Positions 44,040 through 52,632 of a DNA stretch of 64,000 nt are shown here, one piece after another; the first letter of the stretch is position 1, and the number at the start of each line of letters is the position of its first letter. A program made the translations under genes and the position numbers. The notes beneath the pieces are model-generated. The model worked only from the letters and a program-made list of their open reading frames with translations, ran no database searches and was not told the DNA's origin. The DNA lies in assembly GCA_900321425.1 (NCBI GenBank), contig ONWA01000002.1, positions 1 to 64,000 of the forward strand, written 5' to 3'. This DNA comes from an uncultured Prevotellaceae bacterium (GTDB lineage Bacteria; Bacteroidota; Bacteroidia; Bacteroidales; Bacteroidaceae).

Positions 44040-44342
44040 ATGATTGCAAAAATTGAAGAAATCGACGGCAAGTACGTTGCCACCTTACAGGGAGAAATGG
44101 ATACTGCTGCAGCAGTGGAGGCCGAAGAGGTGTTGAAACCCCTCTACACGAGTAATGGTAAGGATGTGATTATCGACTGCAAAGGTCTGGAGTATATCGC
44201 ATCCAGTGGTTTGCGTATTATCTTGAGTATTCTCAAGGGTGCGAAGGCATCAGGTAGTAGGGTGGTTCTGCGTGATGTGAACGACGATATCAAGAACGTG
44301 TTCAAGCTGACTGGCTTTATCAGTATCTTTGAGTTTGAATAA
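44040..44342 (+). CDS. STAS-domain anti-sigma-factor antagonist, second copy
   Basis: 100 residues, clearly homologous to the protein at 30925. The phospho-site serine is in LEYIASSGLRIILSI and the end reads FKLTGFISIFEF. It is the presumed substrate of the fused phosphatase-kinase immediately upstream. A terminator follows. Confidence 0.9.
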   Translation: MIAKIEEIDGKYVATLQGEMDTAAAVEAEEVLKPLYTSNGKDVIIDCKGLEYIASSGLRIILSILKGAKASGSRVVLRDVNDDIKNVFKLTGFISIFEFE

Positions 44343-44370
44343 CCCCTACTGAGAGGATAAACTAAAAAAA

Positions 44371-44399
44371 GAAGTGGATGAACTCATCCACTTCCTTTT
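44371..44399 (+). terminator. terminator after the STAS gene
   Basis: GAAGTGGATG (44371-44380) and CATCCACTTC (44385-44394), 10-bp stem with a four-base loop, then CTTTTG. The element boundary must lie to its right. Confidence 0.85.
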
Positions 44400-44547
44400 G
44401 CCTTTGGTCGGGATGAGGCCCCAACTTTATATTGAATCTTGTTTGATAGGTATTTATAACTATTTGTGTTAACCATTTGAATTTCAGTTTCTTTCGATAT
44501 TCTTGATGTATAAGTCTGTATATTCTAATCAAGCCAATTAAAGATTA

Positions 44548-44605
44548 TCACGCCAAAATCACGCCAAAAATTCCTTGGCATTTTGAAGAATTATTCATAC
44601 CTTTG
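44548..44605 (+). promoter_or_regulatory. integrase promoter with tandem 11-bp repeat
   Basis: TCACGCCAAAA is repeated head to tail at 44548-44558 and 44559-44569, directly upstream of a promoter with CTTG (44574-44577), 20 bp, TACCTTTG (44598-44605). The repeats may be recombinase arm sites or repressor operators. Confidence 0.6.
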
Positions 44606-44625
44606 CACCTATATTTTGATAAGGT

Positions 44626-46158
44626 ATGGCACAGATTGAGTTGAAGTTGTCTGCAAGGGTTCAGAAAGAAACTGGTATGCGCGAGGTGATGATTCGTTTC
44701 GTGCAAGGATGGAAGTTTAATGCTCGCGCCAAGAGCGGTATTTTCGTATCGCCCGACTATTTTGAGTATTTCATTGATAGGACAAAGACGGAAAAGGCTG
44801 GTGTTAAGGTGCCCAACAGCTTAATAACAATAACAGAAGATAGAGCGGAACAAAAACACTTCTTCCTCCGTGAAAGTGGTCTTGTTGTGATAAAGCAGCG
44901 TCTTGATACACCAGATGTCAAATATCATCGTGAACAGGCCAATAGGCTTGATGAGTTGAAAAAGGTTATAATCGCAGCATATGAGAGCAATCGTGATACA
45001 GAGATTACCAGTGAATGGCTACAGCTTGTCGTTGACAAATATGTCCATCCAGAGAACTATATGATCAAGACTGAGAATAAGAAAACGTTCTATGAACTGG
45101 TCGAGGAATATATTACGAAACGTCAGCTTGCAGAGTCCCACGCAAGAGTATATCGTGTACTTTCAAGAGAGGTAGCCCGCTTTGAAGGATTTGTAAGGGC
45201 AACAGAGTACAAATACAGGGATTTCACCTTTGATGTGGATATAGTAAGCAAGCACATAGTAGAGAGTTTCCTCGACTATCTCCGCAATGAATACTCACTA
45301 TCGCTTTTGCATAAAGAACTATTCGATAAGTTACTGTCTAATTATCCTGCCAGTGTTACTAAGGGCAATATGAAGGTTGAAGATCGTGGTGAGAATACGG
45401 TAATCAAAGCTGCAGAGCGCATGAAAGCTCTTTTCAACTGGATGAATGAAGAAGGCATTACTACCAACCGCCCGTTCGATGGCATTACTATAGGTAAAGA
45501 GAAAGTTGGCACACCTTATTATATTACTATATCTGAGAGAAACCAAATAGCGGAAGCCGACCTACACGCCAATTATGAGGCTATGAGTGAAGAGGAACGC
45601 AAAGGAATAAGCAAGATACATCTTGACGGTTACACTGTTCAACGAGACATCTTCGTATTCCAATGTTTTGTCGGCTGTCGCGTAGGTGACTTGTTTCGAC
45701 TGCGTCCGAGTAACCTTGTTAATGGCATGCTGGTCTATACGCCTCACAAGACGAAAGATAATGGCGAACAAGCTGTTCAAGCTCGCGTTCCCCTTCATCC
45801 GAAAGCGGTGGAATTGATAAAGAAATACGAGGGTGTTGACAAACAAGGACGTCTCTTCCCATTTATCAGTGGGCAAAAGTACAATGACTCTATCAAGAAG
45901 ATCTTCACGCTTGCAGGCATTACAAGGAATGTTGAAATCCGTAATGCCAAGACCGGCGAGACAGAGATGGTTCCCATCAACACCGTTGCATCCAGTCACC
46001 TGGCTCGCAGGACGTTTATCGGCAATGCCTATTTTAAGGTGGCCGACCCTAACCTAATTGGGAAGATGTCGGGGCATGTGGATGGCTCCAGGGCATTTAA
46101 GAGATATCGTAATATAGAAGACGAGACGCTAAAGAGCGTTATCGACTTAATAGGTTAA
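44626..46158 (+). CDS. tyrosine recombinase (integrase)
   Basis: 510 residues. An N-terminal arm-binding region is followed by an SAM-like core-binding domain (~150-300) and a C-terminal catalytic domain: Arg in VGCRVGDLFRLRPS, a Lys-containing HKTKDNGEQ, HxxR in SSHLARRTFIGNAY, GHVDGSRAF, and the nucleophile Tyr in FKRYRNIED. It is longer than average (~400), as is usual for Bacteroidales element integrases. It should integrate and excise the element whose other genes follow. Confidence 0.9.
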   Translation: MAQIELKLSARVQKETGMREVMIRFVQGWKFNARAKSGIFVSPDYFEYFIDRTKTEKAGVKVPNSLITITEDRAEQKHFFLRESGLVVIKQRLDTPDVKYHREQANRLDELKKVIIAAYESNRDTEITSEWLQLVVDKYVHPENYMIKTENKKTFYELVEEYITKRQLAESHARVYRVLSREVARFEGFVRATEYKYRDFTFDVDIVSKHIVESFLDYLRNEYSLSLLHKELFDKLLSNYPASVTKGNMKVEDRGENTVIKAAERMKALFNWMNEEGITTNRPFDGITIGKEKVGTPYYITISERNQIAEADLHANYEAMSEEERKGISKIHLDGYTVQRDIFVFQCFVGCRVGDLFRLRPSNLVNGMLVYTPHKTKDNGEQAVQARVPLHPKAVELIKKYEGVDKQGRLFPFISGQKYNDSIKKIFTLAGITRNVEIRNAKTGETEMVPINTVASSHLARRTFIGNAYFKVADPNLIGKMSGHVDGSRAFKRYRNIEDETLKSVIDLIG

Positions 46159-46170
46159 AGTCCTCTCCAA

Positions 46171-46959
46171 TTATTCTTTTGCTATGATTTCAGATGAATC
46201 GGTTTGTTCTGGTTCATCTAAAATCTTTTTTATGTTAGCCTCCAAAAAGAAAAAGGTTGCCATATTCATTACATCTATGCCCTCTCTCTTTATTAAGGTA
46301 TCCCAGTTGTCAATAGAAATATCGTTATCTTGCTTAAATTTTTGCATCTGAGAATACACTTCCCTAAGATACTCTTTGAGTTTGGCGTTTTCAGAAACCA
46401 ATTCTTCATTCCGCTTTAGAATTCTCCCCCATTGCTTTAAAGAACTATCAGACATGGGCGTTTCGCTTTGTGAGGATGCTTTCTCTTTATTCCCATCGGA
46501 GAGATTGCTTTCGTAAAAGTCAGAAAAGAAATTATAGTCGAGAATGTTTGATATTTCAATCAGTCTGCCAGTATCTATTGATTCCTTTTTAAGTATCCTG
46601 CTAACTACAGGCTGTTTCACGCCCAGATGGTTTGCAAATTCAACTTGTGTCATCTTTATATTTCTCAGCCGTGACTCAATATTTGTGCCAATTTGTATCT
46701 CTCTGTTTAGACTGTAACCATTCTTTGCATTATCCGAATCGCCGCAATAATCTGAAAAGAAATTGTAGTCCAATATACCGCACAGTTCTATCAATTTTGA
46801 TGTCTCAATCGTTTCTTTCTTGAAAATGCGTGTGACATTTGAAGGTGGGATGTTCAACCTTCTGGCAAATTCCACCTGAGTCATTCCCGACCTTTTGAAC
46901 TCCCTTACGATAAGAGAACCTATATTGATACCGGGTATATTGACCGAATTAGCTACCAT
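46171..46959 (-). CDS. regulator with two tandem Cro/CI-type HTH domains
   Basis: 262 residues. Two similar XRE-type helix-turn-helix units occur in a row: GMTQVEFARRLNIPPSNVTR (~19-38) and KMTQVEFANHLGVKQPVVSR (~98-117), each followed by IDTGRLIEISNILDYNFFSD-like helices. A coiled-coil region (~180-220) and a C-terminal tail follow. Internal duplication in one chain would mimic a dimeric repressor. It lies divergent from the excisionase-like gene, with the -7 boxes of the two facing each other. Confidence 0.8.
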   Translation of the reverse strand: MVANSVNIPGINIGSLIVREFKRSGMTQVEFARRLNIPPSNVTRIFKKETIETSKLIELCGILDYNFFSDYCGDSDNAKNGYSLNREIQIGTNIESRLRNIKMTQVEFANHLGVKQPVVSRILKKESIDTGRLIEISNILDYNFFSDFYESNLSDGNKEKASSQSETPMSDSSLKQWGRILKRNEELVSENAKLKEYLREVYSQMQKFKQDNDISIDNWDTLIKREGIDVMNMATFFFLEANIKKILDEPEQTDSSEIIAKE

Positions 46960-47037
46960 ATTTATCGAATATAATTAAATAAAGTTAAAATATAAAAGAA
47001 AAGATACCAATATTGTTATGAATATAACTTAAATGAT

Positions 47038-47112
47038 TACCTTTGCGCCCAGAAATATAATCATATAGATAACATTCTAAAGCGCGATGGATATAAATCC
47101 GATGCAAAGATA
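47038..47112. promoter_or_regulatory. face-to-face promoters of the element's lysogeny-like switch
   Basis: A plus-strand TACCTTTG (47038-47045) points to the gene at 47152, and a minus-strand TATCTTTG (47112-47105) points back to the HTH gene at 46959. The transcripts overlap by ~50 nt, so the promoters would interfere with each other. Confidence 0.6.
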
Positions 47113-47151
47113 CAATAATAATTTGAAATTAAGTAATAAAATATAAATAAA

Positions 47152-47535
47152 ATGATAATGACAGGCAAAAATTTACAAAACATCGGTAACCCAGCTAATG
47201 GTTGGGAACCTAATTTTGGTGACCAGTTGTTGGCCAGCAATTTGGTATCGGAAATCATCAAGTCGAAAGATCACATCTCTTTGACGTTTACGGGAGAGGG
47301 AGCCATTGCGTTTGCCAAGGCTCTACGGGGAATCCCAGAGCAAGAGGCGAAAGCAGTGCAGGAAGCCTCTCCAGAACTTAACCTCATTCCAAAGCGTGAA
47401 GTAATGGAGCGATTATCTGTAACGCATGCCACTCTATGGAATTGGGAGAAGAAGAAGTATCTAGTCCCTGTAAAGATTGGCAGACGAGTATTCTACCGTT
47501 GCGAGGATATAAACAAGTTGCAGCGTGGCGAGTGA
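47152..47535 (+). CDS. excisionase-like helix-turn-helix protein
   Basis: 127 residues. The C-terminal half is an HTH_17/MerR-like domain (KREVMERLSVTHATLWNWEK, then VPVKIGRRVFYRCEDINKL), typical of recombination directionality factors next to integrases. The N-terminal part (~60 residues) is unrelated to known domains that I can name. Located two genes after the integrase, divergent from the HTH repressor. Confidence 0.75.
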   Translation: MIMTGKNLQNIGNPANGWEPNFGDQLLASNLVSEIIKSKDHISLTFTGEGAIAFAKALRGIPEQEAKAVQEASPELNLIPKREVMERLSVTHATLWNWEKKKYLVPVKIGRRVFYRCEDINKLQRGE

Positions 47536-47601
47536 GGGAGTCTTTCCATGGCTCATTTACATAATTATATAATGTATTTCAATAATATAATTCTATAATA
47601 T

Positions 47602-48249
47602 ATGAATAAGGTCATCCTAATTTCAAATATCAAGGGCGGCGTAGGAAAGACTACGCTATGCGCCTTGTTCTGCGAGTACCTCAAAGAAAAAGGATTTGAG
47701 GTTGCTGCATGTGACGCAGACATTCAGGCATCATTGTCAAGACATAGGGAGCGAGAACTTGAAGCTGATCCTAAGCAGTACACCTCATGGCCCATTGGCA
47801 GACTCGACACTCGCAATGCGAGCAAGCTCGAGAAATATCTTAAGGAACTGCATCATAAAGATGGCGTAATCGTTATAGACTGTCCTGGCAACCTTAATGA
47901 CAACAACCTATCATTAGTATATAGGTCTGCTGACATGATTATCATCCCCATGGCTTACGATGTAGACACAATAGATGCAACGGGTATATTTGTTTCTGTT
48001 GTCAGACGCATGTCACGTGCCCCATTCGTATTTATACCCAACCGTATCAATGTTGTCGAGGGTAAGGCTAAGGAACTACAGATGCGCGACGAAACCATAG
48101 ACATCCTTGGTAAACTTGGAACAGTTACACCGAGAATCAAACAGAGTGTAGTAGTCAAGCGCTACTCCACCCTGTATCCCTTAGACAAATATCAGTATGC
48201 TGCCGTGGAGCATGCTTTTAATAAGATAATCGAGGAAATTAAGAAGTAG
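47602..48249 (+). CDS. ParA-family ATPase
   Basis: 215 residues. Deviant Walker A in ISNIKGGVGKTTLCALFC (~6-23), Walker B-like VIVIDCPGNLND (~90-101), and an ACDADIQASLSRH segment. Partition-type ATPase that would help maintain the element when excised. The next gene, six bases on, is the likely partner. Confidence 0.9.
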   Translation: MNKVILISNIKGGVGKTTLCALFCEYLKEKGFEVAACDADIQASLSRHRERELEADPKQYTSWPIGRLDTRNASKLEKYLKELHHKDGVIVIDCPGNLNDNNLSLVYRSADMIIIPMAYDVDTIDATGIFVSVVRRMSRAPFVFIPNRINVVEGKAKELQMRDETIDILGKLGTVTPRIKQSVVVKRYSTLYPLDKYQYAAVEHAFNKIIEEIKK

Positions 48250-48254
48250 AGACT

Positions 48255-48620
48255 ATGAACAACAATGAAAATAATGTCGTTAATCCGCTGTTGGCCAAAG
48301 GTAGCCGTGGAGTTTCGCTCGCAGATGAGGTTATGAGCATTACTTGTTCCGAAGGTATGGACGATGCTACAACAGAAGAGTCTGATGAGCCGAAGAAAGC
48401 CGCTCAGAAAGTAAATGGGTGGAGCATCTTTAAGGATGGGTTAGAAAAATATACAGGTGTAAAGGGACAGGGGTCTGCCATCTGGGTTCCAACGGAAGTG
48501 AAGAAACGAATTGAGGCCATCAGAGCTAAGGCCAGCACCAACATCCCCATCCGCTCTATGGCAGCTGCTATGATTATGGCTTTCATAGAAGAACATAAGA
48601 AAGAACTATCCAAGCTCTAA
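48255..48620 (+). CDS. ParA partner / DUF3408-like DNA-binding protein
   Basis: 121 residues. The C-terminal region (IWVPTEVKKRIEAIRAKAST, then IRSMAAAMIMAFIEEHKKEL) looks like a ribbon-helix-helix-type DNA-binding domain; the N-terminal half is low-complexity and acidic. It is six bases after ParA, as expected for a partition accessory protein; DUF3408 proteins of Bacteroides elements have the same layout. No catalytic motif. Confidence 0.65.
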   Translation: MNNNENNVVNPLLAKGSRGVSLADEVMSITCSEGMDDATTEESDEPKKAAQKVNGWSIFKDGLEKYTGVKGQGSAIWVPTEVKKRIEAIRAKASTNIPIRSMAAAMIMAFIEEHKKELSKL

Positions 48621-48685
48621 TATATTATATAAAAGAATAATGCACTTCAATAATGTAACTATATAAAAGATTACGGAGAAAGTAT

Positions 48686-51600
48686 ATGTCAATAGAAAAG
48701 AAATACATAGATATGGTTCTCGACAAGGTTGAACTTGTTGATGTTGTTTCTGATTATGTCGATCTGAAGGCTAAGGGACATCGAGCTTGGGGATGCTGTC
48801 CATTTCACAACGAGGACACTGCATCCTTCTGCGTTGACCTCAACAAGAACCTTTGGCACTGTTTCGGATGCCAGAAGGGGGGCAATGTCATCAACTTTGT
48901 AATGGAGATAGAAGGCCTGCCGTTCCCTCTGGCAGTGAAGAAACTCCTTAAAGACAAATTGAACATTGAGTTGAAAGATGAAGAATTGATGTCTACCCCT
49001 GAAGAGGAAGAGAAATATAAGAAGATAGAGTCTATGCGCATCATTAACGACAAACTCTGTTCGTTCTTTGAAAGTGAGCTGCGAAGGGACACGCCAGATG
49101 CTAAAGCCGCTTTAAGCTATATGCGACAAAGGTGGAATGAAGAATTCTGCAAGGAAAGTAGAATTGGTTATGCTCCCCGTGATAGCAGACAGGTTCTTCA
49201 GTATGCCGAGAAGTCAGGGCTTAATATCGAACTGATGAAGGAAATGGGGCTGTTGTTCGTTAGCGAAAAGGCCAACTCGCTTTATTGCCCTTATTGGAAC
49301 CGTGTCATGATTCCTATTCGTGACCGCTATTCCAATATCATTGGTTTTACTGCACGAACACTCGATGAAGATACAGATAAGCGTAAGTATATCAACTCAT
49401 GCGATAGTGCAGTTTACCATAAAAGCGAGTCGGTCTTTGGCATTCATAACGCAATGATCAAGGCGAGACGAAACGAGAAACTGTACTTGGTTGAGGGTGG
49501 CCCGGATGTGTTGAAGTTGCAATCGGTGGGCATTCTTAATACAATAGCTTCATTGGGTGGAGCTTGGACGAAGGAACAGTTTCTGTTGCTAAAGAGTTAT
49601 CGCTTACAGAATTGCACACTCACTTTCATTCCTGACTCGGATATACCAAAAGCGGGAGAAAGGCTTGGAGCAGGCTTCAAGAATGTCCTTGAAAACGGCA
49701 GACTTGCTATGAGTTGCGGCTTTACGGTCAATGTTGCGGAGATCCCCATCCCTATAGGTGTTGGCTCGCCACAGAAAATGGATCCAGATAGCTTCTTTGT
49801 TAGTGCTAATGACATGAGCAAACTGACAGAGAAGGAGTTTATCCTATGGTATTTCGAGAAGAACTTGGACAAGGATGGGACTACAGAAACCAAACAAAAG
49901 GTTATTGAGGAAGTTGCCGACCTGCTACTTTCATTGAAGAGTGAAGACATCCTTGAAGCCTATGTTACGAAGTTGGCAAAAATGGATGGAACAAAAGCAT
50001 TATGGCGCCAAGCTATAAGTTCGGCTAAGGTACGCCAGCAGCAGAGACGGTCTGAAAAGCACAAGAATGGAGGGATAGACATGCTACGTGTCTATGGGTT
50101 TGCCGAGCGTAATAAGTGCTATTACGGCCTTGATAAATATGGGGATGAGATTCCTTGGTCTAATTTTGTACTGAGGCCGTTGTTCCATATTAAAGATGAC
50201 TTACGTCCTGTAAGGTTGTTTGAAATAGACAACTGTGAGCCAGAAGACAAGGCCGAGGTGATAGAGATTGATATGGACACCTTCACGTCCTCGAAATCTA
50301 TGCGTAAATACCTACTGGGGCGCGGAAACTATATCTGGATGGCTGGTGACGAGCAACTTATTCGTCTACAACGGTTCCTTGCTAAGACTACCGAGACTGC
50401 CACGGAGATCAAACAGCTTGGGTGGCAGAAAGAAGGATTCTATGCTTTCAGTAATGGAGTCTTGGAGGATGGCGAGTGGCATCCCATCGACGACATGGGG
50501 ATAGTGAGAATAGACGCTGGCATCTTTTATCTTCCGGCGCTGTCTGCTATTTATCGTAATTCTAAAGAACTTTATGTCAATGAGCGGAGATTCCGGCTGA
50601 CAAGCTATAGCAATGTGTCACTCGAAGAGTATTTTCGGCAGATCGTCCGCGTTTTCGGCGATAATGCCAAAGTAGCCCTTGCTTTTTATACGTGTTCTCT
50701 CTTTGCCGATGTCATCAGGGGACGAGGAATCAAGATACCCATCCTCAATCTTTTTGGTCAACCCGGAACCGGCAAAACAGAACTCGCCAATACGATGATG
50801 TCTTTTTTTGTAGTTGAGCATGAGGCACCGAATATTGAATCAACGATAGCGTCTTTAACGGACTATGTAGCCTCCATGTCTAATGCCTTGGTACATATTG
50901 ACGAGTACAAGAACTCTATCGACGAGAAGAAGTCTCAGTTCTTGAAAGACATCTGGGGTGGTGTCGGGCGCATGCGAATGAATATGGACAAGGACAAGAA
51001 ACGTGAACAAGCCCGTGTGGACTCTGTCTTGATGCTGACTGGTCAGGAGATGCCGACAGTTGATTTTGCATTGTTCACTCGACTGATATTCCTCTCTTGT
51101 GAGAAAAACACCTTTTCTGACGATGACCAGCGACGCTACGAAGAGCTAATGAAACTACGCATGATGGGAGCTTCCCATATCACGATAGAACTGTTGAAGC
51201 ATCGGGATAAATTCGAGGCTTCATTAGGTTCGGCTTGGAAAAAGGCCGAAACCGACATGAAGTACGGACTGAGAGGTGATCAGTTGGCAGTTGATCGCCT
51301 CCGTACTAACTGGTCTGTGGTCTTAGCTGCATATATGGCTATGTCTGATAGCATCCAGTGGCCGTTCAGTTACGAGGAATTACTCTCTATCTGCATCAAT
51401 CTCTGCAAAAGGCAGAATAGTCTCTGCACCACCGTTGATGAGGTTGCCGGATTCTGGCAGATAGTAAGTGCAGCCATACAGATGGGCAAGTTGGTTAACG
51501 AGCAGGACTTCATGGTGAAGAATGTCTCAATGCTGAAGGTGGCAGGTGTCACAGAGCCTGTTGAATTCTTTGGAACCAAAGCAGTACTCATGATTCGCAA

Positions 51601-51922
51601 GGAAATCTTCTTTACGCGTTATCTTGAAATGGCCAAACAGCAGGACGAGAAAAAACTGCCTAAGGAAACTATTGAGAAATACCTGGAGAACACGCAGGAA
51701 TATCTGGGAATGGGTAGTACCCCAGAACGTTTTAAGAAGTTCACGGCTACAGGTTTTCCTGAGATGGACATTAAATACGATGACAAGGGTAATGTAACCT
51801 CTCGTAAGACCAAATGGCAACAAAGCCGTCCCATGTGTTTCGACTATGAAATGGTGGCTGCAAAATATAATATAATGCTGGACGAATCTGATACAAAGCA
51901 AGATGAAGCACTTCCGTTTTAA
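48686..51922 (+). CDS. CHC2/Toprim DNA primase fused to a P-loop helicase-like region
   Basis: 1078 residues. Zinc-binding CHC2 domain (CCPFHNEDTASF ~37-48; WHCFGCQKGGNV ~57-68). DnaG-type core with Toprim acidic motifs (LYLVEGGPDVLKLQ ~266-279; LTFIPDSDIPKAG ~311-323). C-terminal half with Walker A in LNLFGQPGTGKTELAN (~685-700) and a HIDEYKNS segment near 738, as in DUF927/D5-like helicases. A single-protein primase-helicase is typical of mobile elements that replicate independently of the host primase. The stop is followed by TGTAGCA heptamers. Confidence 0.85.
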   Translation: MSIEKKYIDMVLDKVELVDVVSDYVDLKAKGHRAWGCCPFHNEDTASFCVDLNKNLWHCFGCQKGGNVINFVMEIEGLPFPLAVKKLLKDKLNIELKDEELMSTPEEEEKYKKIESMRIINDKLCSFFESELRRDTPDAKAALSYMRQRWNEEFCKESRIGYAPRDSRQVLQYAEKSGLNIELMKEMGLLFVSEKANSLYCPYWNRVMIPIRDRYSNIIGFTARTLDEDTDKRKYINSCDSAVYHKSESVFGIHNAMIKARRNEKLYLVEGGPDVLKLQSVGILNTIASLGGAWTKEQFLLLKSYRLQNCTLTFIPDSDIPKAGERLGAGFKNVLENGRLAMSCGFTVNVAEIPIPIGVGSPQKMDPDSFFVSANDMSKLTEKEFILWYFEKNLDKDGTTETKQKVIEEVADLLLSLKSEDILEAYVTKLAKMDGTKALWRQAISSAKVRQQQRRSEKHKNGGIDMLRVYGFAERNKCYYGLDKYGDEIPWSNFVLRPLFHIKDDLRPVRLFEIDNCEPEDKAEVIEIDMDTFTSSKSMRKYLLGRGNYIWMAGDEQLIRLQRFLAKTTETATEIKQLGWQKEGFYAFSNGVLEDGEWHPIDDMGIVRIDAGIFYLPALSAIYRNSKELYVNERRFRLTSYSNVSLEEYFRQIVRVFGDNAKVALAFYTCSLFADVIRGRGIKIPILNLFGQPGTGKTELANTMMSFFVVEHEAPNIESTIASLTDYVASMSNALVHIDEYKNSIDEKKSQFLKDIWGGVGRMRMNMDKDKKREQARVDSVLMLTGQEMPTVDFALFTRLIFLSCEKNTFSDDDQRRYEELMKLRMMGASHITIELLKHRDKFEASLGSAWKKAETDMKYGLRGDQLAVDRLRTNWSVVLAAYMAMSDSIQWPFSYEELLSICINLCKRQNSLCTTVDEVAGFWQIVSAAIQMGKLVNEQDFMVKNVSMLKVAGVTEPVEFFGTKAVLMIRKEIFFTRYLEMAKQQDEKKLPKETIEKYLENTQEYLGMGSTPERFKKFTATGFPEMDIKYDDKGNVTSRKTKWQQSRPMCFDYEMVAAKYNIMLDESDTKQDEALPF

Positions 51923-51961
51923 CTACCTCTTATTCACTTGGTATCGCGTGAATAAACAGCT

Positions 51962-52245
51962 TGTAGCATTTGTAGCAACATGTAGCATTGGAATAACGCA
52001 AAGAAAAACAAGGTGTTACGTAGACTGCCACTGCAAGTCTACATGTAGAATCCAAGTATCATTATGTAGCACTGAAACTTTGCCTATTCATAACAGCACC
52101 TCGCTTGTATTAAATCATACAAAGGTGAAGCACAGAGCATACTCCGAAGATACTGATTCTCAGAACAATGGTCTTGTGCTGCCAGATGCTACAGATGCTA
52201 CGCACCTTCATCTTGCTACTCATGTAATCACTCCGTCATGCTACA
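51962..52245. repeat. TGTAGCA / TGCTACA heptamer cluster, possible iterons
   Basis: Direct TGTAGCA at 51962, 51971, 51981 and 52065 (plus TGTAGAA near 52044), and inverted TGCTACA at 52187 and 52239 with TGCTACG at 52196. The first three have a 9-10 bp period, one helical turn. Confidence 0.75.
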
Positions 52246-52324
52246 CTAATATTTCTATATTCGCAACTTTCTTTACAGGTTATCTGAACGACTCGGAAAG
52301 AAACCGAAACGCCAGGGGCAGGGC

Positions 52325-52402
52325 GCGATATTTAATATCGCAGAGCATATTAGGGGTATTGATGTCTAAAGCCACAAACCCCAATATGCCACGAGGCTCT
52401 GC
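52325..52402. other. oriT-like palindrome and hairpin
   Basis: GCGATA-TTTAA-TATCGC (52325-52341), then an imperfect hairpin with arms GCAGAGCATATTAGGGGT (52340-52357) and ACCCCAATATGC plus GCTCTGC (52378-52402, 6-nt bulge). It lies 230 bp upstream of the relaxase ATG, where origins of transfer are usually found. Confidence 0.5.
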
Positions 52403-52632
52403 CTCTTTGGATTCTCCGGCGGGAGTGACCCTCTCCCTGCACCCTCCGCCAGGTCTCTGCCCTGCACCCGCGAAGGGCACTCAGCCCTTTCGAAACCTTG
52501 ACGGGGGATGACCCTTCCCCACGACCCCTCGCTTATGGCTCTGCCCTAAGAACCCGCCGAGCGTTCCTCTCTGGACTCCCCTAAAAAGGAATAGATAGTA
52601 CTCATAATAATTTCAAAATTATCATTCGTATT

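Larger units (their letters stand above)
51923..52632. other. 710-bp non-coding block: heptamer cluster and oriT-like hairpin
   Basis: The first half holds the TGTAGCA/TGCTACA cluster (51962-52245), the middle a palindrome and long hairpin (52325-52402), and the last ~200 bases a C-rich plus strand (GGGTGCAG-type on the minus strand) with a GAAGGGC/CCCTTTC hairpin near 52471-52490. A 202-codon frame across it is not credible as protein. The block is suited to be the replication/transfer origin region. Confidence 0.6.

Noticed and set aside
44403..44600. search for an attL core repeat
   Set aside because: No pair of matching repeats could be assigned because the right end of the element is not in the window.
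51903..52511. 202-codon plus-strand frame after the primase
   Set aside because: It overlaps the primase end, has no domain, is rich in Cys/His/Thr with no periodic pattern, and runs through the heptamers and the oriT-like hairpin. The region fits non-coding DNA better.
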